A DNA stretch of 39,111 nt from Nocardia sp. BSTN01 (GTDB taxonomy: Bacteria; Actinomycetota; Actinomycetes; Mycobacteriales; Mycobacteriaceae). Positions 6,442-13,286 of the stretch are shown here, piece after piece. Under the pieces are notes generated by a model. It was not told the origin of the DNA. It made no database searches and saw only the letters and a program-made list of their open reading frames with translations. Position numbers and translations under genes: made by a program. Location: positions 1-39,111 of the forward strand of contig NZ_JADKYP010000059.1 of the NCBI RefSeq assembly GCF_015354405.1, given 5' to 3'. Position 1 is the first letter of the stretch. Each line of letters begins with the position of its first letter.

Positions 6442-8115
6442 CTACTGCTTCGCGAGGTATCGGTGGACCAGCATGACCGCCATCGCGCCCTCGCCGACCG
6501 CGGACGCGACCCGCTTCGCCGACTCCGAACGCACATCACCGGCGACGAAAACGCCCGGGATGCTGGTTTCGAGATGATGGGGTGGGCGGGGCAGTTCCCA
6601 GCCCGGCGGCCGCGTACCGTCGACCATCAGATCGGGTCCGGCCAGCACGTAGCCGGATTCGTCGCGGATGAGATGCCCGTCCAGCCAGTCCGTTTCGGGC
6701 GCCGCGCCGATGAACAGGAACAGCCGTTCGGCGTCGACCTTGTCTTCCGCGCCGGTCGCGTTGTTGCGCAACACGATTCGTTCCAGATGATCGCTGCCGT
6801 CGGCGGCCACGACCTCGGTGTTGGTGCGCACCTTGATATTCGGCACGGCCTCGATCTGCCGGATCAGATAGTGCGACATCGATTGGTCGAGCGAACTGCC
6901 GCGTACCAGGATGTGCACCGTGCAGGCGTGCCGGGACAGGAAGACCGCCGCCTGCCCGGCCGAATTCGCCCCGCCGACGATGTAGACCTCGCGATCGGCG
7001 CAATCGGCCGCCTCGGTCATCGCCGAGCCGTAGTAGACGCCGCGGCCGGTGAAATCGTCCACCCCGGGCGCGGGATGGTGCCGGTAGTTGACGCCGGTGG
7101 CGATCAGCACGGCGTGGGCGCTGACGCAGGAGCCGTCGGAGAACAGCACCCGCCGGGCGGAACCGCACGCCTCCAGTCCGACCACCTCGCGCGCAGTGAT
7201 CAGTTCGGCGCCGAATTTCACCGCCTGGCGCCGCGCCCGATCGGCCAGCTGGGCACCCGAAAGCCCGTCGGGGAAGCCGAGATAATTCTCGATCCGGGAA
7301 CTCTGCCCGGCCTGCCCGCCGGTGGCGGTGCGCTCCACCAGCACCGTGCGCAGCCCCTCGGACGCGCCGTATACGGCCGCGCCGAGTCCGGCCGGACCGC
7401 CACCCACCACGATGAGGTCGTAGAACTCACCACTCGGATCGGTATTCAGCCCCACGCAATCGGCCAGTTCGCTGTCGGAGGGCGACAGCAGCACGTTGCC
7501 GCTCGGATCGATCACCACGGGGCACTGTTCGGCGTCGGCGCCGGCGGCCTCGAGCAGACGTAGGCCCTCCGGATCGTCGGCGAGATACCAGCGATACGGC
7601 AGCTGATTGCGGGCCAGGAATTCGCGCACCTCGGAACTGCGAGCCGACCAGCGGTGACCGATCACCTTCGTCTCGTGCACCGGACGGCGGTCGTCGCCAC
7701 GCCACGATTCCAGCAGCGCGTCGACCACCGGATACAACTTCTCCTCCGGCGGATCCCACGGTTTGAGCAGATAGTGGTCGAGGTCGACCACATTGATGGC
7801 GTCGATGGCGGCATTGGTGTCGGCATAGGCGGTCAGCAGCACCCGCCGCGCATAGGGGTGCAGGTCGATCGCGTGCTCCAGGAATTGAATGCCGTCCATA
7901 CCCGGCATTCGATAATCGGCGATCAGCACCGCGACCGGCTGGCCGCGCAATTTCAGTTCGCGCAGCACGTCCAGTGCCGCGGCACCGGATTCCGCGCGCA
8001 TGATGCGATAGTCGGCTCCGTAGCGCCGCCGCAGGTCGCGCACCACGGCCCGGGAGACGCCGGGGTCGTCGTCGACACTGAGAATTACCGGTTTGACGGC
8101 AGCTGGTGAAGTCAC
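6442..8115 (-). CDS. Response-regulator receiver fused to thioredoxin-reductase-like flavoprotein
   Basis: 557 residues in three parts. Residues 8-130 are a complete receiver: acidic pocket DDD15-17, phospho-acceptor Asp67 (IADYRMPGMDG), Thr95 and Lys118 (LLKPW). Residues about 147-222 resemble a glutaredoxin/thioredoxin fold without a CxxC. Residues 230-557 are a thioredoxin-reductase-like flavoprotein, with FAD site GGGPAG (238-243), GGQAG, NAD(P)H site GGANSAG (381-387) and C-terminal VFVAGD. Where true thioredoxin reductases have the redox pair CATC, this protein has GSAM (363-366), so it cannot reduce thioredoxin by the usual route. No DNA-binding domain is present, so the phosphorylation output appears to be enzymatic. 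The GTG start fits a leaderless transcript (TACTTT 5 bases upstream). The likely partner is the downstream kinase. Confidence 0.93.
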   Translation of the reverse strand: MTSPAAVKPVILSVDDDPGVSRAVVRDLRRRYGADYRIMRAESGAAALDVLRELKLRGQPVAVLIADYRMPGMDGIQFLEHAIDLHPYARRVLLTAYADTNAAIDAINVVDLDHYLLKPWDPPEEKLYPVVDALLESWRGDDRRPVHETKVIGHRWSARSSEVREFLARNQLPYRWYLADDPEGLRLLEAAGADAEQCPVVIDPSGNVLLSPSDSELADCVGLNTDPSGEFYDLIVVGGGPAGLGAAVYGASEGLRTVLVERTATGGQAGQSSRIENYLGFPDGLSGAQLADRARRQAVKFGAELITAREVVGLEACGSARRVLFSDGSCVSAHAVLIATGVNYRHHPAPGVDDFTGRGVYYGSAMTEAADCADREVYIVGGANSAGQAAVFLSRHACTVHILVRGSSLDQSMSHYLIRQIEAVPNIKVRTNTEVVAADGSDHLERIVLRNNATGAEDKVDAERLFLFIGAAPETDWLDGHLIRDESGYVLAGPDLMVDGTRPPGWELPRPPHHLETSIPGVFVAGDVRSESAKRVASAVGEGAMAVMLVHRYLAKQ

Positions 8116-8120
8116 ATCGA

Positions 8121-8126
8121 AAAGTA
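8121..8126 (-). promoter_or_regulatory. -10 hexamer TACTTT of the kinase/flavoprotein operon
   Basis: TACTTT ends 5 bases before the GTG start and no Shine-Dalgarno is present, which suggests a leaderless transcript. Immediately upstream, in the -10/-35 spacer, lies the hairpin at 8130-8144. Confidence 0.45.
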
Positions 8127-8129
8127 TGA

Positions 8130-8144
8130 GCGCCCGGCGGGCGC
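8130..8144. repeat. GCGCCC-GGC-GGGCGC inverted repeat
   Basis: A perfect 6-base stem with a 3-base loop. It is 35 bases past the stop of the small upstream gene, so it could terminate that gene. Equally it could be an operator, since it lies just upstream of the -10 of the flavoprotein operon. Confidence 0.5.
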
Positions 8145-8179
8145 GTTGCCCAGAATGTTCGCTACGGGCACCACAGCGA

Positions 8180-8377
8180 TCACACCAAGCGGTGTTCGAC
8201 GAGGTCGAGTTCGCTCGGCGTCAGTAAACGTTCGAGCCTTTCCTCCCGCTCGGCCAGGTTGCGGCGCGATCGCCGGCCGTGGTTGCGGAAGGCCGCCGCC
8301 AGCGGCCCGGAATCCGAATCGGGAAGTAACGGAACCGATTCCGCCTGCCGACGATGGAGGATGGTTCGAATATTCAC
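8180..8377 (-). CDS. Small basic protein of unknown function
   Basis: 65 residues, rich in Arg and Leu, no signal peptide. Central NHGRRSRRNLAEREERLERLL looks like a charged helix, possibly coiled coil. No family recognised. Support comes from a GAGGTGAT ribosome site a suitable distance before the GTG at 8377 and from its same-strand position ahead of the receiver-flavoprotein operon. It could be a spurious reading frame. Confidence 0.4.
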   Translation of the reverse strand: MNIRTILHRRQAESVPLLPDSDSGPLAAAFRNHGRRSRRNLAEREERLERLLTPSELDLVEHRLV

Positions 8378-8568
8378 GGCCGATCACCTCACAGGGACGT
8401 AGAAGCGTGCGCTCCGGTCTGTTGCTTCGTTGCCTGCCGTAGTCGTCTATCCGCCATTGTGCGTCGCCCATTACGGCCGGCGAAACGGATCACATCAGAA
8501 TGTGACCTAGTTGATCTTCAACGGAAAAGTGGCCTCCCTCACAGGGTCGCGGGTCCGGCTGCCACGTC

Positions 8569-8574
8569 TAGGAT
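8569..8574 (+). promoter_or_regulatory. -10 hexamer TAGGAT for the SRPBCC gene
   Basis: TAGGAT, a good actinobacterial -10, lies about 50 bases before the TTG start. No clear -35. The leader contains the GGAGG ribosome site. Confidence 0.4.
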
Positions 8575-8624
8575 TGCCGTTACCGACCGTCATAACCACG
8601 CCCGTCACGATCCCGGAGGCAGCG

Positions 8625-9074
8625 TTGCCGAACACCCTGGAAGCCACCATCGACATCTCCGCCGCCCCGGACAAGGTCTGGGCGGTCGTCTCCGATCTCG
8701 GACGGATGCCGGAATTCAGCCCCACCACGCTGAAGATGATTCCGCTGGGCACGCCCCGCGCCGGCACGTGGACGGTGAACCTCAACAAGGTCGGCCGCAA
8801 GTACTACCCGACCACCTCGCGCATCGTGCGCTACGAGCCCAATCAGGCCTTCGCCTTCCGGATGAACGAGAACGCCACCGTGTGGAGCTACACCCTCGAA
8901 CCCACCGCGGCGGGCACCCGGGTGACCGAGCGCCGCGACGTTCCGAACGGGGTGCGCAAACCGGTTCGGGTGATGATCGACGCACTTCTCGGCGGCGAGC
9001 AGCAGTTCGAGGCCGATCTGGTCGCGGGGATGAACGAAACCCTCGGCAAGATCAAGGTCGCGGCCGAGCGCTGA
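8625..9074 (+). CDS. SRPBCC (START/polyketide-cyclase-like) family protein
   Basis: 149 residues. The opening LEATIDISAAPDKVWAVVSD is the typical first strand of the SRPBCC helix-grip fold. The C-terminal long helix (FEADLVAGMNETLGKIKVAAE) closes the hydrophobic pocket. Such proteins bind lipids or other small hydrophobic molecules, or act as cyclases or dehydratases; the ligand here is unknown. A TTG start at 8625 is chosen over upstream in-frame codons because GGAGG (8615-8619) lies 5 bases before it and the fold begins right there. It has no partner within an operon; the lipoprotein gene downstream has its own promoter. Confidence 0.8.
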   Translation: MPNTLEATIDISAAPDKVWAVVSDLGRMPEFSPTTLKMIPLGTPRAGTWTVNLNKVGRKYYPTTSRIVRYEPNQAFAFRMNENATVWSYTLEPTAAGTRVTERRDVPNGVRKPVRVMIDALLGGEQQFEADLVAGMNETLGKIKVAAER

Positions 9075-9111
9075 TTCGGCGCGCCCGCGAGCGGGGCCGG
9101 GTTCGGCCGCG

Positions 9112-9117
9112 TAGTTT
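9112..9117 (+). promoter_or_regulatory. -10 hexamer TAGTTT, likely leaderless start of the SIMPL lipoprotein gene
   Basis: TAGTTT ends 7 bases before the ATG at 9125, and no Shine-Dalgarno precedes that ATG. Confidence 0.5.
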
Positions 9118-9124
9118 GCCCGGT

Positions 9125-9814
9125 ATGCGACGGGTTGCGAGCGTAATGGCGGTGCTCGCGGGGACCACCGTGCTGCTGAGTGGTTGTGGCAGTTCGGATT
9201 CGGGGACCTCGCGCGAGGTGACGGTGGTCGGCACCGGGCAGGTGCGCGGAGCGCCGGACACCCTGAACGCCGACGTGGGTGTCGAAGTCACCGCGCCCGA
9301 TGTGTCCACCGCCATCGCGAACGCGAACGGCAAGGCGAAGGCGATCACCGACGCGATGGTGAACGCGGGCGCGAAACGCGAGGACATCCGCACGACCGAT
9401 GTGTCGGTGCAGCCGCAGTACGGTCCCGACCACAACGTCACCGGCTACACCGCGACCAACACCGTGCACGTCGTGGTCCGCGATCTGCCCAAGGCCTCGG
9501 CCGTTTTGTCGTCGGCGGTGCAGGCCGGCGGTAACGACACCCGCATCCGCGGCGTCTCGTTCGCGCTCGACGACAATTCGAAACTGCTCGCCGACGCGCG
9601 AGCCGGCGCCTTCGCCGACGCCAAGGCGCGCGCGAATCAGTACGCCGTGCTGTCCGGACTGCAGTTGAAGGACGTCAAGACCATCAACGAGACCAGCAGC
9701 GGCGAATCGACGCCACCGCAGGCCAAGGCCCAATTCGCCGCGCCCGACGTCCCTTTGGAGCCCGGTCAGCAGACGGTCACCTTCACGGTGACGGTCACGT
9801 GGACCATGGGCTGA
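9125..9814 (+). CDS. SIMPL-domain (DUF541) lipoprotein
   Basis: 229 residues. A lipoprotein signal ends in VLLSGC, so the protein is anchored on the outer face of the membrane. The mature part is one SIMPL/DUF541 domain: REVTVVGTGQVRGAPDTL at the start, the helix TAIANANGKAKAITDAMVNAG, DIRTTDVSVQPQY, and the closing strand TVTFTVTVTWTMG. SIMPL proteins (the BP26/OMP28 type) form ring or channel-like oligomers in Gram-negative species; their role in actinobacteria is unsettled. The short signal peptide and the -10 hexamer 7 bases upstream both fix the ATG. Confidence 0.88.
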   Translation: MRRVASVMAVLAGTTVLLSGCGSSDSGTSREVTVVGTGQVRGAPDTLNADVGVEVTAPDVSTAIANANGKAKAITDAMVNAGAKREDIRTTDVSVQPQYGPDHNVTGYTATNTVHVVVRDLPKASAVLSSAVQAGGNDTRIRGVSFALDDNSKLLADARAGAFADAKARANQYAVLSGLQLKDVKTINETSSGESTPPQAKAQFAAPDVPLEPGQQTVTFTVTVTWTMG

Positions 9815-9826
9815 CACATCCGCGGA

Positions 9827-9859
9827 GCGCCGGGCCGGTGCGGGATCCGGCCCGAGCGC
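9827..9859. terminator. Bidirectional hairpin between convergent genes
   Basis: CGGGCCGG (9831-9838), 8-base loop, CCGGCCCG (9847-9854), extended by GCGC on both sides with one bulge. It lies between the ends of the SIMPL gene and fabH, so it can serve both. There is no U-tract, as is common in actinobacteria. Confidence 0.65.
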
Positions 9860-9868
9860 ATCGACCGG

Positions 9869-10897
9869 CTACTTCCAGTTGGGCAGTTTCGCCACCTGCG
9901 CGGCGTAGGACAGGCCCGCGCCGAAGGCGACCAGCAGCGCCGCCGCACCGGGTTTGCTCTCACCCGAACGCAGCATCGCCTCCATGGCCAGCGGGACCGA
10001 GGCGGCCGAGGTGTTGCCGGTCTCCTCGATGTCGTTGGCCAGCGCGCAATTGGCCGACAGCTTCAGCTCACGCGCCATGATCTCGATGATGCGGCCGTTG
10101 GCCTGGTGCGGCACCATCGCATCGATATCGCCGGGGGTCAGGCCCGCGCGCTCGATCGCGTCCAGGCAGACCTTCTTCAGCGAATGGGCGGCCCAGCGGA
10201 AGACCGCGGTGCCCTCCATCGCCAGATACGGGCGGACCGCGTCGGTGCCCTTCTCGTCGATCTCCCGGAAGAACTCCATCCAGTCCTTGTCCTGGCGGAT
10301 GGCGTGATGCTGTTCGCCGTCGGAACCCCACACGGTCGGGCCGATGCCGGGCTCGTCGGACGGTCCCACGATCACCGCGCCGGCGCCGTCGGCGAACAGG
10401 AAGGCGGTGCCGCGGTCGGCCGGGTTGAACGTGTCCGTGAGCCGCTCGACGCCGATCACCAGCACATGGCCCGCGGTGCCGCCCTTCACCAGATCCGAGG
10501 CCACGCCCAGCGCATGACAGAAGCCCGCGCACCCGGCGGAGATGTCGAATGCGGCCGGATTGTTCATTCCGAGCTCGGTGGCGATCTGCGGAGCGGCCGC
10601 CGGGGTGAGCAGCAGCCACGTCGAGGTCGCGACGATGACGCAGTCGACCTGCTCGGCGGTGATCCCCGCCGCCGCGATGGCATCGCGCGCCGCAGCGGCG
10701 CTCATGGCGATGATGGTTTCGGATTCGGAGGCGAACCGCCGGGTCCGGATGCCCGAGCGGGTGCGAATCCATTCGTCGGTGGAATCGATCGGTCCGGCGA
10801 CCTCGTCATTGGTCACGACCCGGGCGGGGCGGTACACACCGAGCCCGAGCATCGCCGTGTGCTCCACCCCGGTGACTTGGGCGAGTCGAGCAGCCAT
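9869..10897 (-). CDS. fabH: Beta-ketoacyl-ACP synthase III family (FabH-like)
   Basis: 342 residues. The full KAS III active site is visible: Cys123 in ISAGCAGFCHALG, His264 in VPHQANGRI and Asn295 in EETGNTSAASVP. The N-terminal LGLGVYRPARVVTNDEV and DEWIRTRSGIRTRR are standard. FabH condenses an acyl-CoA primer with malonyl-ACP to start fatty acid synthesis, linking FAS-I products to FAS-II in mycolate makers. The gene stands alone with no other fas gene nearby, so a role in priming a special lipid or secondary product is also possible. The ATG at 10897 has AGGAGA upstream; longer in-frame starts lack one. Confidence 0.9.
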   Translation of the reverse strand: MAARLAQVTGVEHTAMLGLGVYRPARVVTNDEVAGPIDSTDEWIRTRSGIRTRRFASESETIIAMSAAAARDAIAAAGITAEQVDCVIVATSTWLLLTPAAAPQIATELGMNNPAAFDISAGCAGFCHALGVASDLVKGGTAGHVLVIGVERLTDTFNPADRGTAFLFADGAGAVIVGPSDEPGIGPTVWGSDGEQHHAIRQDKDWMEFFREIDEKGTDAVRPYLAMEGTAVFRWAAHSLKKVCLDAIERAGLTPGDIDAMVPHQANGRIIEIMARELKLSANCALANDIEETGNTSAASVPLAMEAMLRSGESKPGAAALLVAFGAGLSYAAQVAKLPNWK

Positions 10898-11081
10898 CGC
10901 GCATCTCCTATGTACCTGCCGGCGGGCCGGAGAACCGGAAGACGGTTCCGGTCCGGGCGCCACCCGCGTATCGAACATTCCTTCATCGGGCCCCGGGGGC
11001 CGACGCGCTCGTGGTTCGTGAACCGACGGTGTCACCGACGAGTCCATGCTTTACGAACGCGTAGACATGAGGCCCCCTCAT

Positions 11082-11117
11082 ATTAGTAGGAATGCTAATC
11101 CCCAGGGTGGGTATTGT
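11082..11117 (+). promoter_or_regulatory. AT-rich palindrome and -10 hexamer upstream of the GlsB-like gene
   Basis: ATTAG-N8-CTAAT (11082-11099) stands out in GC-rich surroundings. TATTGT (11112-11117) is a good -10, and its expected -35 position falls inside the palindrome, so a repressor site is likely. The 320-base divergent gap between fabH and this gene (10898-11217) shows nothing else I can identify. Confidence 0.4.
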
Positions 11118-11217
11118 CACAATCGATTCGTGGAGAACCGGCTCGCAGACTGGTTCCGATACCGAACCGTGGCGAGGCGGAGACAGCAATTTCCGACGAG
11201 TTTCCCTGGAGGACATG

Positions 11218-11490
11218 ATGCTCGGTCTCGGAATCATCGGCTGGATCATCATCGGTGGCCTGGCGGGCTGGATCGCCAGCAAGATCATGGGCACCGACGC
11301 CCAGCAGGGCATCCTGCTCAATATCGTGGTGGGCGTGGTCGGCGGCCTGATCGGCGGATTCATCCTGCGGCTGTTCGGCGTCGACGTGCACAGCGGCGGA
11401 TTCTTCTTCAGCTTCCTCACCTGCCTGGGCGGAGCGGTGATCCTGCTGTGGCTGGTGCGACTGGCCACGGGGCGTAAAGCCGCCCACTGA
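11218..11490 (+). CDS. GlsB/YeaQ/YmgE family small membrane protein
   Basis: 90 residues with three hydrophobic segments. The opening LGIIGWIIIGGLAGWIASKIMG and the glycine-rich VVGVVGGLIGGFILRLFG are the hallmark of the transglycosylase-associated (GlsB/YeaQ/YmgE) family. The family is often stress-induced and its biochemical role is unclear. Two ATGs lie in tandem (11215 and 11218); the second is preferred because GGAGG (11208-11212) is 5 bases before it but only 2 before the first. It is transcribed alone. Confidence 0.85.
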   Translation: MLGLGIIGWIIIGGLAGWIASKIMGTDAQQGILLNIVVGVVGGLIGGFILRLFGVDVHSGGFFFSFLTCLGGAVILLWLVRLATGRKAAH

Positions 11491-11549
11491 GCCGCCCGCG
11501 GCGGGGGGTGCGTCCAATCGGGGCCACGCCACGGTGATGCGGTGTCCCG

Positions 11550-11555
11550 TAAGGT
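11550..11555 (+). promoter_or_regulatory. -10 hexamer TAAGGT for the psd-pssA operon
   Basis: TAAGGT about 60 bases before the psd GTG; no clear -35. It is the only TANNNT in the 126-base gap that is well placed. Confidence 0.35.
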
Positions 11556-11616
11556 GTGAGCGCGGTCGGCGGAAGCTCTGCGGACCGAATGTCATCCGCG
11601 CACGAAAGAGGAGTCC

Positions 11617-12336
11617 GTGGCCCGCCGCCCCACCCCGCCCGGTACGCCCGAACGTACCGGACTCGGTCATGTCGCCGACCTGGTCAAAGCAGCGATTCCG
11701 CCGCTGCATCCCGCCGGCCTGCCCTTCGTGGCCGCGCCGCTGGCGGTGGCGGTCCTCGGCGGGCGGCGCCGGCGCTGGCTGCGCCGCACCGGACTCACCG
11801 CGGCCGCGGCCTCGGCGGCCTTCTTCCGGCATCCGCACCGGGTGCCGCCGAATCGGGCGAATATCGTCGTCGCCCCGGCCGACGGTGAGATCGCGCTCGT
11901 CGACACCGCGGTGCCGCCCGCCGAACTGAACCTCGGCGACGCTGCGCTGCCCCGGGTGAGCATCTTCCTGTCGGTACTCGACGTGCACGTGCAGCGCACC
12001 CCGGTTTCGGGCACCGTGCGCACCATCGCCTACCAGCGCGGCCAGTTCCGCTCGGCGGATCTGCCGGAGGCCAGTTCGGTGAACGAGCGCAACAGCATGG
12101 TGCTCGAGACCGCCTCCGGTCAGCTGGTGACGGTGGTGCAGATCGCCGGACTGCTGGCCCGCCGCATCGTCTGCGACGCGAAGGTCGGCGACGCGTTGAG
12201 CATCGGCGAAACCTACGGTCTGATCCGGTTCGGCTCGCGGGTCGACACCTATTTCCCGGCCGGCACCCGGCTGCTGGTCGAGCCCGGGCAGCGCACGATC
12301 GGCGCGGAAACGGTGCTGGCCGAACTGCTGCCATGA
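11617..12336 (+). CDS. psd: Phosphatidylserine decarboxylase
   Basis: 239 residues, close to the short mycobacterial enzyme. It converts phosphatidylserine to phosphatidylethanolamine at the membrane with a pyruvoyl cofactor made by self-cleavage. Seen: the N-terminal hydrophobic stretch (residues about 35-65), the RHPHRVPP and PADGEI motifs, the [11 protein letters not shown] block with its conserved histidine, and near the C-terminus FGSRVD, where cleavage before Ser creates the pyruvoyl group. The GTG start has AGGAG 4 bases upstream. It overlaps pssA by 4 bases, and PssA makes its substrate, so the two steps are translationally coupled. Confidence 0.95.
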   Translation: MARRPTPPGTPERTGLGHVADLVKAAIPPLHPAGLPFVAAPLAVAVLGGRRRRWLRRTGLTAAAASAAFFRHPHRVPPNRANIVVAPADGEIALVDTAVPPAELNLGDAALPRVSIFLSVLDVHVQRTPVSGTVRTIAYQRGQFRSADLPEASSVNERNSMVLETASGQLVTVVQIAGLLARRIVCDAKVGDALSIGETYGLIRFGSRVDTYFPAGTRLLVEPGQRTIGAETVLAELLP

Positions 12337-13241
12337 TCGAGAACACCGTGACCGAACCGGGTCGCCGCCGCCGCACGATCCGCCTGCTGCCGAGCATCGT
12401 GACGATCCTGGCGCTGTGTGCCGGACTGTCGGCGGTGAAATTCGCACTCGACGGCTCGCTCGACATCGCCCTGGCGATGATCGGCGCGGCCGCCGTCCTC
12501 GACACCCTCGACGGCCGGCTGGCCCGGATGCTGTCGGCCACCACCAAGATCGGCGCCGAACTGGATTCGCTGGCCGACGCCATCTCCTTCGGCGTCGCCC
12601 CGGCCCTGGTGCTGTATGTGACCTTCCTGCGTCAGGACAGTGCGGGCTGGATCATCGCGCTGATCTACGCGGTGAGCATCGTGCTGCGCCTGGCCAGGTT
12701 CAACACGATCATGGACGACGACACCCGGCCCGACTGGGAGCGCGAATACTTCACCGGCGTCCCCGCGCCGGCGGCGGCGTTGATCGCGCTGCTGCCGATC
12801 GCGCTGCACAGCCAATTCGGTGAGGGATGGTGGAACAACTTCCCGGTGGTGGCGGCGTGGACCGTGTTCGCGGCGCTGCTCGCCGTCAGCACGATCCCCA
12901 CGCTGGCGATGAAGTCGGTGTCGGTGGCGCCGCAGGCGGCGGCACTGCTGCTGGTGCTCGTCGCGCTGGCCGCGGCCGCCCTGGTCACCTATCCGCTGAT
13001 CCTGCTGATGGTGCTGATCGGGCTGTACCTCGTGCACATCCCGTTCGCGTGGCGCTCGCAGCGTTGGGTGGCGGCCCGGCCGGAAACGTGGCACCACAAA
13101 CCGGCCGAACGCCGCGCGCAGCGGCGTGCGGCCCGGCGGATACCGCCGATCGGTGAAGGCGCCCGGTTGCGGCTGCGCCGGCCACCGGGCATTCGCGAAT
13201 CGTCGGCGCGGTTGCGGCTGCGCCGGCCGGGCGGGCGCTGA
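12333..13241 (+). CDS. pssA: CDP-diacylglycerol-serine O-phosphatidyltransferase
   Basis: 302 residues. The CDP-alcohol phosphotransferase signature is complete: LDGRLARML...GAELDSLAD (DGx2ARx8Gx3Dx3D) near residues 58-82. It is followed by several membrane helices up to about residue 230. The enzyme joins CDP-diacylglycerol and serine to give phosphatidylserine. The ATG overlaps the psd stop (ATGA). The C-terminal 60 or so residues are basic and disordered, with RLRLRRP repeated twice; this tail could bind the acidic membrane surface. The Cdc48-like gene begins 45 bases downstream, the order also recalled in mycobacteria. Confidence 0.95.
   Translation: MIENTVTEPGRRRRTIRLLPSIVTILALCAGLSAVKFALDGSLDIALAMIGAAAVLDTLDGRLARMLSATTKIGAELDSLADAISFGVAPALVLYVTFLRQDSAGWIIALIYAVSIVLRLARFNTIMDDDTRPDWEREYFTGVPAPAAALIALLPIALHSQFGEGWWNNFPVVAAWTVFAALLAVSTIPTLAMKSVSVAPQAAALLLVLVALAAAALVTYPLILLMVLIGLYLVHIPFAWRSQRWVAARPETWHHKPAERRAQRRAARRIPPIGEGARLRLRRPPGIRESSARLRLRRPGGR
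13165..13228. repeat. 19-bp direct repeat in the 3' end of pssA
   Basis: GGTTGCGGCTGCGCCGGCC at 13165-13183 and again at 13210-13228, 45 bases apart and therefore in frame. It encodes the duplicated RLRLRRP segment. Confidence 0.85.
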
Positions 13242-13286
13242 TCCGTCGAGCTCGATCCCTACGGCGGTCGCCGGGCCGCGGGCAGA

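Noticed and set aside
5467-7563. A 698-codon open frame on the plus strand
   Set aside because: Antisense to the kinase and receiver-flavoprotein genes, which have clear catalytic motifs.
11082-11099. IdeR/DtxR iron box
   Set aside because: The half sites do not match the TTAGGTTAG pattern beyond the outer TTAG.
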